Shown in pieces: positions 16,422-28,033 of a stretch of DNA of 64,000 nucleotides. The notes below the pieces were generated by a model. It worked only from the letters and a program-made list of their open reading frames with translations, searched no databases and was not told the origin of the DNA. The number at the start of each line of letters is the position of its first letter. Positions within the stretch are counted from its first letter, which is position 1. Source of the stretch: Diabrotica undecimpunctata (taxonomy: Eukaryota; Arthropoda; Insecta; Coleoptera; Chrysomelidae); assembly GCF_040954645.1 (NCBI RefSeq), contig NC_092809.1:83078389-83142388 (forward strand), read 5' to 3'. A program made the translations under genes and the position numbers.

Positions 16422-16581
16422 TGATGAAATGACACACGTTTAACATAACGAATAAATATATAGTAATTTTATATTTGTTTGAAATTTTCGTTAGTCCTGA
16501 CCTGTTTCTAATAATAAAATACTTATGTGTTAAATAGTATGTACGTATTAATTTAAATTTCGTGTAAGCAAGAATCATAAT

Positions 16582-16810
16582 AATTTTCTCCAAATTCTAA
16601 AACTCTATATACATTAACGCATTATCGGAATGTGGGTGTATTCAGTTGATGGTTTTAAATTACAAAACATTCGTTCGAATAAAATGAAATTATCATTTTC
16701 TCTTAATTCTAAAACTGTATATACTTTTACGCGTTATCAGAAAGTGGGCGTATCTAGTTGATGGTTTAAATTGCAAAAATTCGTTTCTTTATATGAATAA
16801 AATTAAATTT
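16582..16810. repeat. Two tandem diverged 113-bp repeats in the Polinton right flank
   Basis: Units begin at 16582 and 16695 and share AATTCTAAAACT, GTATATAC or CTATATAC, and AGTTGATGG, with about 80% identity by eye. This flank has no ORF. Confidence 0.8.
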
Positions 16811-16979
16811 TATTTAATACTAAAAAATTAAATCGTTGCTTTTTAGCTTGCTAATGACCAATATATACGACGTATCTGCATTGCCTAATTTCCCCATTTA
16901 TCATATTTTGTTACTAAATATCTACATAACACCATAAAATTTCCTTTACTCATCTTTTCACCGCTTTTTCTTTACCATT

Positions 16980-17286
16980 TCGAACACACACCCCCTCTGA
17001 CGTCAGGGGAGGCTTTCTTGTACATCTACACAGGCCCCAACGCCACCTAACCAACTCTGTCAGCAAATTATTCATTCCAACAATATTATTACAACAATAT
17101 TGCGTATTTTCTACTTCTCACCCTTTTTTTCAACCCTATCACGATAGGGTGTACTTCTTTCATACTTATATTTCTTGTACATCACCCCCTACATCCCCAG
17201 AGGCTACTTCTACGGCCTCAACGCCACATACCAGCCATCCAACTGGCCGCCATCTTTTATTTGAAATTCCCATATTTTCTCTACTA
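16980..17286. repeat. GC-richer right terminal region of the Polinton
   Basis: The region contains a diverged direct repeat about 180 bp apart (CCCCAACGCCACCTA near 17036, CCTCAACGCCACATA near 17216, each preceded by GAGGCT). It also holds a perfect 18-bp palindrome ACCCTATCACGATAGGGT at 17133-17150. Composition differs from both the coding part and the host repeats. It ends where homology to the host arm begins (17287). It probably represents the right terminal inverted repeat, whose partner is outside the window. Confidence 0.5.
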
Positions 17287-19814
17287 TTGAAGATACGTAA
17301 ATAGAACATTGAATTAAAATGTAAACTTTGACATCTGTGATAAACCCATCATCTGAACAGTGGCGCCAACAAACTTATTTATTTTCCACAAAGAGGCTCT
17401 TTAGAATCTAAAATTATTACTATACAAATCTGATTCGACATATCGTCAAAAAGTAATACACGGCATATAAAATTTAAATTTTTAATAAAAAGATTACGCA
17501 TTACTTATGGGGTTTAAAGAACGAGCCTTTAGGAAGATTGGAGTACTAATAAGACCACCGCAATCGGTAATACCCTGGGTAATGATTAATTAATTAATCG
17601 GCTAATTCTACAGTCACCCCTTTAATATGATTTTGTCAAATTGGTCCTTTTTAGGACCAACTATTCTAATAACATATGTCTATAACTGTTAAGGGTATAT
17701 CTAAAAATCAAGAAACTTTACTTTAATTATATTTATCAGACATATGAGTTAACACGAATCTGACTAATTTCTAGTACAGGAAACACATATAGGGACTAAC
17801 CTAGGGTATTTGGTATATAGCTGATCGCTGAAAACCACATTATAGATATAGACATACTGTTTCTGTCGGAAAGTAAGAAAGGACAAAACCAGTCAGCTGA
17901 GAGAATCTTTTAACGATGTGGAGCTTGGATCCACCATCTACATATTTAATGAAAAATAACACAACTACCGACCTTGAGGATCTGAGCACAAAGCTTATTA
18001 CGCAATCTGGACCAAAAACACTACAATGACTTATCCAGATGATGAACAACTGTATTCAAATTAGGAGATACCCAAAAAATAGAGACAAGCCAAAGTTGTT
18101 ACCTTACTTAAGCCTGGCAAATACTCCAACGACCACAAAAACTATCGGCTAATATCTTTATTTTGTCAGCTATTCAAAATACTTTTGCACAATATTGTTA
18201 ATATGATATCACCGATATTAGAAGAAAAACTTAAATTAAAAGACAAAAGTGGCTGTAGACAGGGAAGATCACGTACATCACAAATACTAAATCAAAGAAG
18301 GGTACGAAAAATATCGGGTAACAGTGGTGGTATTTTTTAATCTAAATGCCGCTTACGACACCTTAAATTACAGAATATTTCTCCAAAAACTATATGATAT
18401 CCCTTTAGATAACAAACTCACTTATATTGTCTGCGTATGCCTACACAATAGAATATTTTTTGTATCACTCAATGATAAGAATAGCAGATGAAGAACGGTC
18501 TCGCTTGAGGTAGCATAAAGGCCCCTACACTGTATAACATTTACACAAACGAACGATCCATACCGGTAGATACTAGAACTTCTATTATATAGACGATGCA
18601 CCTATTATTACACAATAAAAATAAACTATGAATCAATTTTCAGCCAAAATCCCTGAAAAACTCGTGTGTGCTCCTTTAATCTCCCTAACATAGACGCTTT
18701 CACAAAACTGAACATCCAATAATGTTATGAAATTGTTGAACGTAGACTTCATATAAATTCCTTGAAAATAATTTTTATCGCACGGGGTCAGTCACAGATC
18801 ATTGTTTAAAACTAAAAGGTAAATTGAGGACCAGAAATAATATTTTTCGCATGCTTGTCAGCTAAAAATGAGGTGCGCGCCCTTCCGCCCTTAAAACATA
18901 GACGCTTGCACTATATGCATCTGCTGCCGAATATACCTTGTTAGACAAATTCTTTCTTTTTGTGCACACTACTACCCATTTTAACACAAAAATATCTATT
19001 GTAGCTCTTAACCATATTTATTTTGAGATAACCTTTTATCGAGATATCATATATAGTACACAAATAAGACCAGAACTAAAATAATAAAAAAGCTTTATAC
19101 AAGATATCGCAGAAGATTGGATGAAATAAAAGTAGTTTTTATTAATCGGATGCTTACATAAAACGTACAAAGACATACTCACGTAAACAAAATATATTAC
19201 GAAATTTCTGTAATTAAAAAAAAAACATTGAGTTCGGCATTTAACTAATAAAATTATATTAAATAAAAAAACAACATTTTTAAAAATGCAGAAAAAATAA
19301 AATTTCCTATGCAAGCGAACATTCCATTAAATAATAAGCCCAAATCCTTTTGTATCTATATACCTGTTTTTAAAGAACCAGTTTCCTCTTAGTACGTAGT
19401 TATACCAGGTAATAAGATATCCTTTGTTACTCAGTGTAATGCGTATGACATTACACTGTTTACGAACAGTAGATAAAAATAAGGAGCCCATATGAACCGC
19501 TCGGGATATATGTTGAAAATATACGGTATAATCGCACAGTTGCCAAACTCTAAGAGCTTACTTAAACCGATAAACCTATGGTTCACTTATACATTGAAGA
19601 AGATCTTAACGACCCCTATAATATATACACGTGATACAGGGGTATTTACGGGCTCCAAAAAATTTTTATAAATTATTAAACTCTACATGTTGATGAATCG
19701 ACAGAACCAATATTATGGAATGGTCAAGTGAGCTCCGTATATCGGTTCTTACTTGACCACGGAGCTCGATTGAACCTGAATTTTAACATGGGCGGAGTCC
19801 ACTTTATGTGCCGT

Positions 19815-19816
<2 letters not shown>
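17287..19816 (-). repeat. Left inverted arm of the host repeat complex
   Basis: The arm is the reverse complement of 32927-35036 (partial) and of 48535-50697 plus 53736-54126, with only scattered differences. Shared marks include the AGGACCAACTATTCTAAT segment and the ATTAATTAATTAATC palindrome. Its left limit (TATTGAAGATACG) coincides with the Polinton right end, while the right-hand counterpart continues past that point. The Polinton therefore interrupts or truncates this arm. Confidence 0.85.
18046..18640 (+). pseudogene. Non-LTR reverse transcriptase relic inside the inverted arm
   Basis: Conceptual translation with several frameshifts shows LLKPGKYSNDHKNY, LISLFCQLFKILLHNI and a motif-A-like FFNLNAAYDTLNYRIFLQKL, in which the catalytic Asp region has eroded. 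It belongs to the LINE type with the DLxAAYDTV motif common in insects. The same relic, inverted, is at about 34150-34705 and 49756-50311. Confidence 0.65.

Positions 19817-19900
<84 letters not shown>
19817..19900. repeat. (AT)n array
   Basis: 84 bp of pure AT dinucleotide follow the left arm. The equivalent in copy B (35499-35532) is much shorter, showing array-length instability after duplication. Confidence 0.97.
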
Positions 19901-19901
<1 letters not shown>

Positions 19902-19906
<5 letters not shown>

Positions 19907-20055
19907 GATTTAGAGTATCAGCAATCGGTCAGGAAATAAAACTCTATTTGTTCAGTCTCTCAATATTTCGTCACGATTTTGTGACTTATATAAATAAAAC
20001 AAATAGTTAGAAAAGTTTCATTTCCTGACCGATTGCTGATACTCTAAATCAATAT
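19902..20055. mobile_element. Palindromic MITE between two (AT)n arrays, copy A
   Basis: The terminal inverted repeat is nearly 50 bp (starts ATATTGATTTAGAGTATC, ends with its complement) around a short loop. Ends abut TA dinucleotides, consistent with TA-targeting Tc1/mariner-type MITEs. Copy A carries a short extra TTAGAAAA in the right arm that copy B (35533-35679) lacks. Confidence 0.75.
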
Positions 20056-20086
20056 TTAAAACAGTACGGTCGAAAAAATAATTTGA

Positions 20087-20090
<4 letters not shown>

Positions 20091-20152
<62 letters not shown>
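20091..20152. repeat. (TA)n array
   Basis: TA dinucleotide array to the right of the small MITE; the counterpart is at 35712-35757. Confidence 0.95.
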
Positions 20153-20153
<1 letters not shown>

Positions 20154-20579
20154 TTGAATGGTAAAGTTAACTAAGAAAGTGTGATAAGTCTTGTACCACC
20201 CCACATGCACACAAGTTAACCGGTGTTTGCAGGCAAGAGTCCTCCTGGCAGATTTAAGGAAGATAACTACCATAAGGAAGTTCCGTTCGAGGGATCAGAT
20301 GGCGAGGAGCAGCTTATTTTTGTTTGTATATCTTGCAGATCTGTTGATATATCCAGTTTTTCCTTGATTCTAGTCATAAAATGGGCTGGTATTTGTGGAG
20401 TGGATGTCACGAATCTAGACTTTGTTTTTTTTGCTCTCTAGCTACTTATCTTCGGATATTAGGTGGATTGATAGCTACGATATTGTAGAGCTTATGTATG
20501 GATGTGAGTCTTAATATTCCCTGAATTTGGCTGACTAATTTATAACTAAATATTTTATAAGTTATTTAAATAACTATTT

Positions 20580-22530
20580 ATAAGCGGCATTTAGATTAAC
20601 AAATACCACTCCTCATACCTGATATTTTTCGTACTTCTCTTTGCTGTGTTGTGCAAGATTTAGTATTTGTGACATATATGATCTAACCTGCCATATATAG
20701 CCACTTTTGTCTTTTAATTAGAGTTTTTCTTCTATTATCGGTTTATATTAAGGATCATGTACAGAAGTATTCTGTATAGCTGACAAAATAAATAGATATA
20801 TTGGCCGATAGCTTTTGTGGTCGTTGGAGTTTTTGCCAGGTTTAATCAAGGCAACAACTTTGTCTTTGCTTTGCTTGTCTAAAGACTTTGGATATTAGCC
20901 ATTGTTGTATTTTTAGTTCAAATTTTATAGTTAGTTTTGTGCTCAGATCCTCAGCCAGGAGCCGTAATATTGTTTATTATATATGTGGATAGCGGATCCA
21001 AGCTCAACATCGTTGAAAGGTTCTCACAGCTGACTGGTTTTGTTTTCTCTCATTATAAGTTTTTCTTTGCTTCTTTGCCTGCATTTAATATGTAATTTTC
21101 AGCGATTAGCTTAATACCAAATACCATAGGATTGGCCATCTATGTGCTTCCTGCATTTTGTTAAGCGTATATGTAAAGTGGAGTGTCTTTATCTCTAGAT
21201 ATACTCTTAATATTTTTACACATAATTAGAATAGTTGGTCCTAAAAAGGACCGATTTGACAGAAAACATATTGAACGGGTGATTTAAGAATTAACGATTA
21301 CTTAATTATTCATTACCCAGGGTACGCCCGATTGCGGTTATCTTATTAGTACTTCAATTTTCGTGAACGCTTCTACTTTAAACTTCATAAAAAATCACTA
21401 ATCTTTCACTTTTCTGTTACTGTTATTTTAAGACGATATTTCGAGTCAGATTTGTATAGTAATAACTATAGTCAATATATAGTCTCTATAAGTAAATGAG
21501 TTTGTGGTATCGGTTACAAATCATATATATTGATGAGGAAATAAACAGGTTAAAATAGGTGTAGAAAATTTTACCTACATATATCGGCACCATTGTTCAG
21601 GAGATGGGTTTATCCCAGAGATCAAAGGTTACATACTTTTACAGGCGTATTCTAGGTTCTATTTATATATTTTTATTACTAAAAAAGTGTATTTATAATA
21701 AAGGCCTTAAGCTATCTGTAGATTCCATCAATATTAGAATCTATGGAAATTAGCAAATTAAAAAATACAGACATAATTCTGAATGACCAACTTGAGACAA
21801 ACAGTTATCCCCTCTTCAACTTATTCAGTTACAAAATATGACGTGTAAACGCATACCTGTTTAATTGTTAGATAAAATGAATTTCCATCAAGTAACGGTC
21901 GAATCTATCACTTACTAAAAGAGTACGAAAAGACCTGCTTATGCTTTAGGGTATGGGTACTTTAGTACAAAGTACCCTTTGCTTTTGCCAATTGCTTTGT
22001 CACTTTCTCAGCGATGGGTCTCCCTTTTGCTCATCAATAATGTTCCCGCTCGATATAGTTATTCTAAGATATTCAGATTTCACTATATGCTCTACATTTG
22101 GTTTTATCTCCTATTAATTTACAACTACGACGAAATCTTTATAATATATCTGATGCATTGATATTAAAGTGGAGTAGAATACTTGGTAGGTAATATTTAT
22201 TTGTTTTGAGTATACTTATTTTACGACCTAGTACATAAAAAAATAAATACTTGTGTGCTCAGTGCTTTCTAAGTCTGTAAAACATAAACATGCTTCCATA
22301 TTAGATTATACATTTATAAAGAATGTCCACTCTCTGAATTGAAGTTTTTATCTTAAAATATGACTGTGTCCCACAATCTTTCACAAAAGTTATTCTTTTC
22401 TGAAATTTTCTGAATAAGGTTCAATAGGTTTTTATATTTTGTTTTACGTTTTAATCTTTAAATCGGAGTTCATTTTTTGAAAAACTATAAACATGTGACA
22501 ACAAATTGCTATATGAACGGCGTTATGCAT
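20580..22530 (+). repeat. Old diverged copy of the right-arm sequence
   Basis: Alignable by eye to 34400-35036 and, further on, to 53736-54170, 55555-55660 and 57500-57897. Shared blocks include CAGCTGACTGGTTTTGT, GGTCCTAAAAAGGACC and CTCAGCGATGGGTCTC. It contains the empty target site of the piggyBac element (CTAA at 22064-22067). No gene is present. Confidence 0.65.
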
Positions 22531-22856
22531 CACTAGACCCAGCCCCAATTTCTTAAATTGTGAATTATGGCGCTTTCTGATGGAAAAGAGGAACAACAGG
22601 ATAACATCAGATGTAGACCAAACAAAAGAAATTAGGACACGCATTGAAATAGCACGTGCATTATTTTTTAAACTTAAAAAGTTTCTTTGTTTTCGGGATA
22701 TAAAGTTAGAGCCTGAGAATGCTTCGATGTTACGTGTTCTCTACTTTTCTTTATGGCTTGGAAGCGTGAACACTAAAACAAGCCCATCTGAATAAGTCGG
22801 TCGCCTTTGAATTTTGGTCTTACAGAAGAATCCTACGAATATCATGGATTCAAAGA

Positions 22857-23141
22857 ATGTCAAACGTGGAAGTAACTAGAATGATAGGAAATCGGGCGGA
22901 AATATTATTAACTATCAAAAGACGAAAACTTGAGTACTTAGGACATGTGATGAGAGGGCAAAAATACGCATTATTACAACTTATTATGCAAGGCAAAATC
23001 CGAGGAAAGCGAAATGTGGGAAGACGAAGAATATTCTGGCTTAAAAACTTAAGGGAATGGTTTGAATGCAGTAGTGCAGAACTTTATAGAGCGGCAGTCA
23101 ACAGAGTCCGTATAGCCATGATGATTTCCAACCTTCGATAG
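22857..23141 (+). pseudogene. C-terminal fragment of a LINE reverse transcriptase, copy A
   Basis: 95 codons without upstream RT motifs. RRKLEYLGHVMRG, GRRRIFWLKNLREWF and the terminal RAAVNRVRIAMMISNLR are the typical C-terminus of insect endonuclease-RT LINEs. The 3' tail (AAGAAGAAGA) follows. The fragment is 5'-truncated. Confidence 0.75.
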
Positions 23142-23456
23142 AAGATGGAACTTAAAGAAGAAGATAGAAATAAGCATAAACTATCTACCTAATAAAAGGA
23201 CATGTGATGAGAGGGCAAAAATACGCATTATTACAACTTATTATGCAAGGCAAAATCCGAGGAAAGCAAAATGTGGGAAGACGAAGAATATTCTGGCTTA
23301 AAAACTTAAGGGAATGGTTTGAATGCAGTACTTAGTGCAGAACTTTATAGAGCGGCAGTCAACAGAGTCCGTATAGCCATGATGATTTCCAACCTTCGAT
23401 AGAAGATGGAACTTAAAGAAGAAGATAGAAATAAGCATAAACTATCTACGTAATAA
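22941..23456. repeat. 258-bp tandem duplication of the LINE 3' end, copy A
   Basis: Units begin at 22941 and 23199, both with GGACATGTGATGAGAGGGC. The second differs by a few bases and a short insertion near 23330. Copy B holds the same pair from 38553. Confidence 0.9.
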
Positions 23457-23794
23457 ATCCCATTAACCTGTTAGTAACGGATAACCAGATATATTTAAAA
23501 AGATTAAGTACCTTTCTTTTTAATTTGGATTTTGAATTTTGCATAACTAGAGCAAGCGACTAATTTTTGTGTATTAGTTTTGGACCAAGCGCCTCTTGCG
23601 AGCGTTTTAATGATTGTAAATCGAATATTTGGCAACATATGTACATAAACGTGGTTAACAATGGTGACGTTGGCAACTTGTTGAGGCGTTTAGGTAAAGA
23701 AGTAGTTTCAGTTATTGCTTAAATTTTTCTATATTAGTCACATTACAGAAGAGCTAACACAAAAAGAGAATACTTAACAAAAGACATAACATTA

Positions 23795-24545
23795 AGTAAA
23801 ATGTATGAATTGTATATTGAAGAAGCAGACAATGACCTTGTTAAATTTTCGTTTTACAAAAAAATGTTTTTAACACGATTTAATCTTCAAAGAAAAAAGT
23901 TGAAAAAAGATACTTGTAGTAGATGTGATTGTTTCGAATTAGAAATTAAAAATTGCGCAGATAACGAACAATTAAGCGTTAAAAAAAGAAAAAATGTGCA
24001 CTTAGAAGAAAGAAAGCTAGACATGAAGATAAGCAACGATCAACCAGAAGTGGAAACCTTTTGTTTTGATTTAAAGAAAAACTCTTCCCCTTTCGAGAAT
24101 TCTAATAAATATTGTATATTATAAGCGTCAATTATGTATTTACAACCTTGGTATCCATAGCGCCAAGGATAAAAAAGGTCATTGTTATATTTGGATAGAA
24201 GGTGAAGCTGGTCGGGGAGCCCAGGACGTAGGCATTTGTCTTAAGAAACACAGTGAAGAAAATGTTACTTCTGCAAAACATGTAATTTTGTGGTTAGACT
24301 CTTGTGGCGGCCAAAACCGCAGCATTAAAATAGTTTTGATTCTGAAAATGATTTTGGAAACTCATCCTACCATTGAAAAAATTACATTATGCTATTTCTT
24401 TCCTAGTCATAGCTTTTACCCAATGGTAGTGATTTTGTAGATTTTGAAAATGCCCTAAAATTTCAACAACTTTTATATACCGTTGATGATTACCTAAACG
24501 TGATGAAAAAATTCCGTAAAAAGAACCCACTAGTAGTTCACTGAA
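23795..24545 (+). pseudogene. Relic of a DDE transposase related to the one at 50937-53389, copy A
   Basis: The frame at 23801-24124 carries YKKMFLTRFNLQRKKLKKDTCSRCD. The intact transposase has YNKVFNTKFNLHFKMPHQDTCKTCD at the equivalent place. After stops and frameshifts come WIEGEAGRGAQDV and LDSCGGQNRSIKIVL, equal to the intact SDSCTGQNRN block. It then decays at SHSFYPM. This is an old, clearly diverged member of the same superfamily. Confidence 0.75.
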
Positions 24546-24579
24546 TGAAAAAAGAAGAATTCGTCAAGCTAAGAAGAAA

Positions 24580-25090
24580 TACAAGCGAATCAACAGAAGA
24601 GACCAATTTAATAGATCTTGATAAAATATTAAAGTTAACAACTACAATTTCGTAAATATGGAACACTTTAAATATCTTAGATAAATAATCACGGTTAATA
24701 ATAATGCCACTAAAGAAATACAGATCATAATTTAAACTTTTTACCTATTTTAATACATAGATGCTAATCATGGACAATGACTAAAACGGATAAGGAAGAA
24801 CTACTAATATTTGAAAGGAAAATAGTAGGAAAATTGTTTTAACCTCATTATCATATCGCTACAAATCCGTATGGAAGAAGAACACATACTGAATAAAGAA
24901 AGCTCTTATAACGATATTATTTAGGAAAATAAATTGTTTAAGGTAGATCGTACACATGCATTGACGCCAAGATGTCAAACTTGTAAAACTGGTATGGAAG
25001 GAAGTTAGCACAGCAGAATACCACTTGGGCGTCTCAGTATGCAATGAAGAGAAAACATCCAATCATATCTCAAAAAATTAACATCGTGAA
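24580..25090 (+). pseudogene. LINE reverse transcriptase C-terminal relic (first of the diverged tandem copies)
   Basis: The degenerate frame includes FKYL followed by TVNNNATKEIQ, and further on sequence corresponding to the RHRR/HVHRR block of insect LINE C-termini. It aligns with 30490-31290 and partly with 26690-26790. Confidence 0.5.
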
Positions 25091-25187
25091 GGTTCTTCTC
25101 TGAACCCCATAACAAATGGCTAATCTTTTACTTTTCATTAAAAATTTTAATTTTAATAAGTCACGTAAATAACGTTTTAAAAGTGCC

Positions 25188-26790
25188 TTTACTGAGATAA
25201 CTTTTTTTAAGCCTGGTTTGTTTGATTACATGTAATTGATTTGATAGTCCCCAAGAGATGAGTATTGACTATAGGTAGGATAGCAGGTAGTTGAACAGGC
25301 ATGTGTTGATAAATATGATGGGTCGGTAGATAGTCTCATTATTAGTAAATCTGACCTCATGTTACCTTCCCCCTTCATTTGTGGAAGTCCTAAAGGCATT
25401 TTTTCTCTTGAGGCATCCTCCCAATTTAACTTGGCAATGTAGTTATTATAGAGCCTTTGAGATTTAGCTTCTTACACGACGTTGTTGTCTTTATATATGT
25501 GTTTGGCCTTGGCATTAGTTCCGTTCGGTATTGGTTAGTACGCGGACCTTTGTAAGTCAGAAAATACTTCTGATGGCTTTTCTAGCATTCCTGATCTAAT
25601 TAATACCTGAGTTTTACGTACATTGTTTTGTTAGCGTTCTGGCCACATATCCACACATTAGCACTGGTTTAATCACTGTTTTATATATCCTGATTTAAGA
25701 AAGTCGTGTTAGACCTCTGAATTTAAAAGTATTATAAGAGTTATATATACATCAGTTAGCTACCTGAATATTCCCTTTTATTTCTTATGTTACAACGTTA
25801 TCTACGATATCTAAAATGTTGCAATCCTTTAAAATTATATGGGTTTATTGTTACGTTATGCCCTACTCTACGTCATCTCTTTTGTATGTTAAAGAACATT
25901 TATATGCTTTATTACTGACTATTAGACCGTATTTTTTATGCTAATATCATTATTTTATAGCATTCTAATAATTTATGGATTAAATCCGGATAGCAAATTG
26001 ATATTCTTCACTTTCTCGGAAAAATAATATTCTAACACACAAAATCCTAATAAATTGCCAAAACCTTCCTTGCATATTCTATTCACTCATGAGGGGCAGC
26101 AGCAATATCAGTACCATAATAAGGCGTATAGTACTGGACTGGCTAATCGTTGGATAATGGGAAGCATGAGTTTTAATGTTTTCGGGACTGCCATCTGTTA
26201 GCGGAGAGCAGAGATATCAGTACCAAGTTAATGCATATAGTAATTGTTGCTTGAACTTTATTATTATTAAACAACACTATACTTTCTAGTAAAATCATCA
26301 TGACTTTACAGTAAGACAAATTTTCGAAGGTTGGTTATGGAAACATCATGTACATACCACCAGGTTCCCTATGTCGATATCCAGCAAAATCGTTGTAATA
26401 AGGAGACGGCAAACAAAAATCCAGAGATAAAAATATGCACCAAGAAAGTCTGTTTTATTCAACAGTCGAATAAACTACAGATCCTTGATTCAAATAGTCA
26501 AAAAATCAATAAACAGCTTAGTAAAATAGAAATAACGCCTATTTAAGATGTAATCCATTAACGGGCCAAGGTACAAAGCACTCCTGGCATATGCTAATGA
26601 TATGGATCTCATAAGAAACTCTCTCCGGTCCGCAAACATCTTTAACAAAGTGCACGAAAAATGTTTCACTTAAAATCAACGAAATGAAAACCGAATACAA
26701 GCAAATCAACAGAAGAGACCAATTTAATAAATTTAGAAAAAACATTTAAGTCAACAACTACAATTTCGAAAGTATGGAACACTTTAAATT
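25188..26790 (+). repeat. Diverged direct repeat, first copy
   Basis: This stretch aligns with 27308-28024 and 29704-30635 (split there by the RTE-like LINE). Shared blocks: TGATTACATGTAATTGATTTGATA, GGGTCGGTAGATAGTCTCATTATT and TTATGGATTAAATCCGGATAGC. It is older than the 15.6-kb duplication because both large copies contain it. No gene is visible. Confidence 0.8.
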
Positions 26791-27307
26791 TGCTATGGCA
26801 AAAATCATCATACTTGGGTTACATTGTTATTTATGTGGCAATCAGCTGTAAAAGTCATTGCCTTTTTCCTGTAGTATCATATTTTAGCATATCATATTTT
26901 GAGTGAAATTGATCCTAAATGCGTCTAATAATATTAAGTTTGTAAAACAGCTGTCCTTTTATGCTCATTAGTTCACCATTTGTAAAACAGTCTATGTAAA
27001 TATAAGGGATTTATATAATCTTTTCATTTCGTAATCTTTTCGTTTTATAATTATAGTTCTCTTGCTTCTATTTTCTATGGTAATACATATATATACCCAA
27101 TTCAAAAGGGAGAAAACCAGCGAGTTCTAAATTAAACATAAACATTATCCTCTCTTTCTCCCTATATGTTATATAAAGATCATCTTCATCGTATAGTCAG
27201 AACGGAACAAGATTCTATTGCCTTTTCTTCTTTTTGTCTTCTCTTTCCTATTGAAAATACAGCCAGGTAAATGACGTTTTTAAAATTTATGTCAATATTT
27301 CTCTAAA
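26791..27307. other. AT-rich spacer, nothing recognised
   Basis: No ORF, hairpin or known repeat was seen in this spacer between the two diverged direct repeats. Confidence 0.5.
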
Positions 27308-28033
27308 GTGCCTTTCCTTGGATAATTTTTTTTAAGCCTAGTTCGTTTGATTACATGTAATTGATTTGATATTCCACAACAGATAAGTATTGATTGTAGG
27401 TAGGATAGCAGGTGTTGATAAATATAATGGGTCGGTAGATAGTCTCATTATTCCTAAATCTGACCATATGTTACCTCCTCCTTCATTTGTGGAAGTCTTA
27501 AAGGCATTTTTTCTCTTGGGGCATCCTCCCAATTTAACTTGGCAATGCAGTTATTATAGAGTCTTTGGATAAAGCCAGCGCAACTTTAGCACTGAGATTT
27601 AGTTTCTTGTACGATGTTGCTATCTTTATATATGTGTTTAACCTTGGAATTACCTCTGTTCGGTATTGGTTAGTACTCGGACCTCTGTAAGTCGGAAAAT
27701 ACCTCTGATGGCTTTTCTAGCAATCCTGGTCTAATTAATATGTTCTCGTCACGTATCCACACATTAGCACTGGTTTGATCACTATTTTATATATCCTGAT
27801 TTTAGAGATTCGAATTAGACTTCTGGATTTAAAAGAGGGTTATATATACATAAACATCAGTTAGCTACCTAAATATTCCCTTTTATTTTTTATGTAACAA
27901 CATTACCTACGGCATCTAAGACGCTGCAATCTTTCAAAATTATATGGCTTTATTGTTCCGTTATGCCCTACTCTCGATCCTCTCTTTTGTATGTTAAAGA
28001 ACATTTATTTGATTTTCTCATTAGTGACTATTA

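Noticed and set aside
17840..18049. 69-aa frame MFIIWISHCSVFG... on the - strand, repeated at 34715 and 50321
   Set aside because: Lies antisense to the LINE reverse-transcriptase relic in the inverted arms; it recurs because the arm is repeated, not because it is conserved as a protein.
19728..20273. Open frames encoding poly(Ile-Tyr) across the (AT)n arrays
   Set aside because: Translation of the dinucleotide repeat in any frame stays open; no coding signal.
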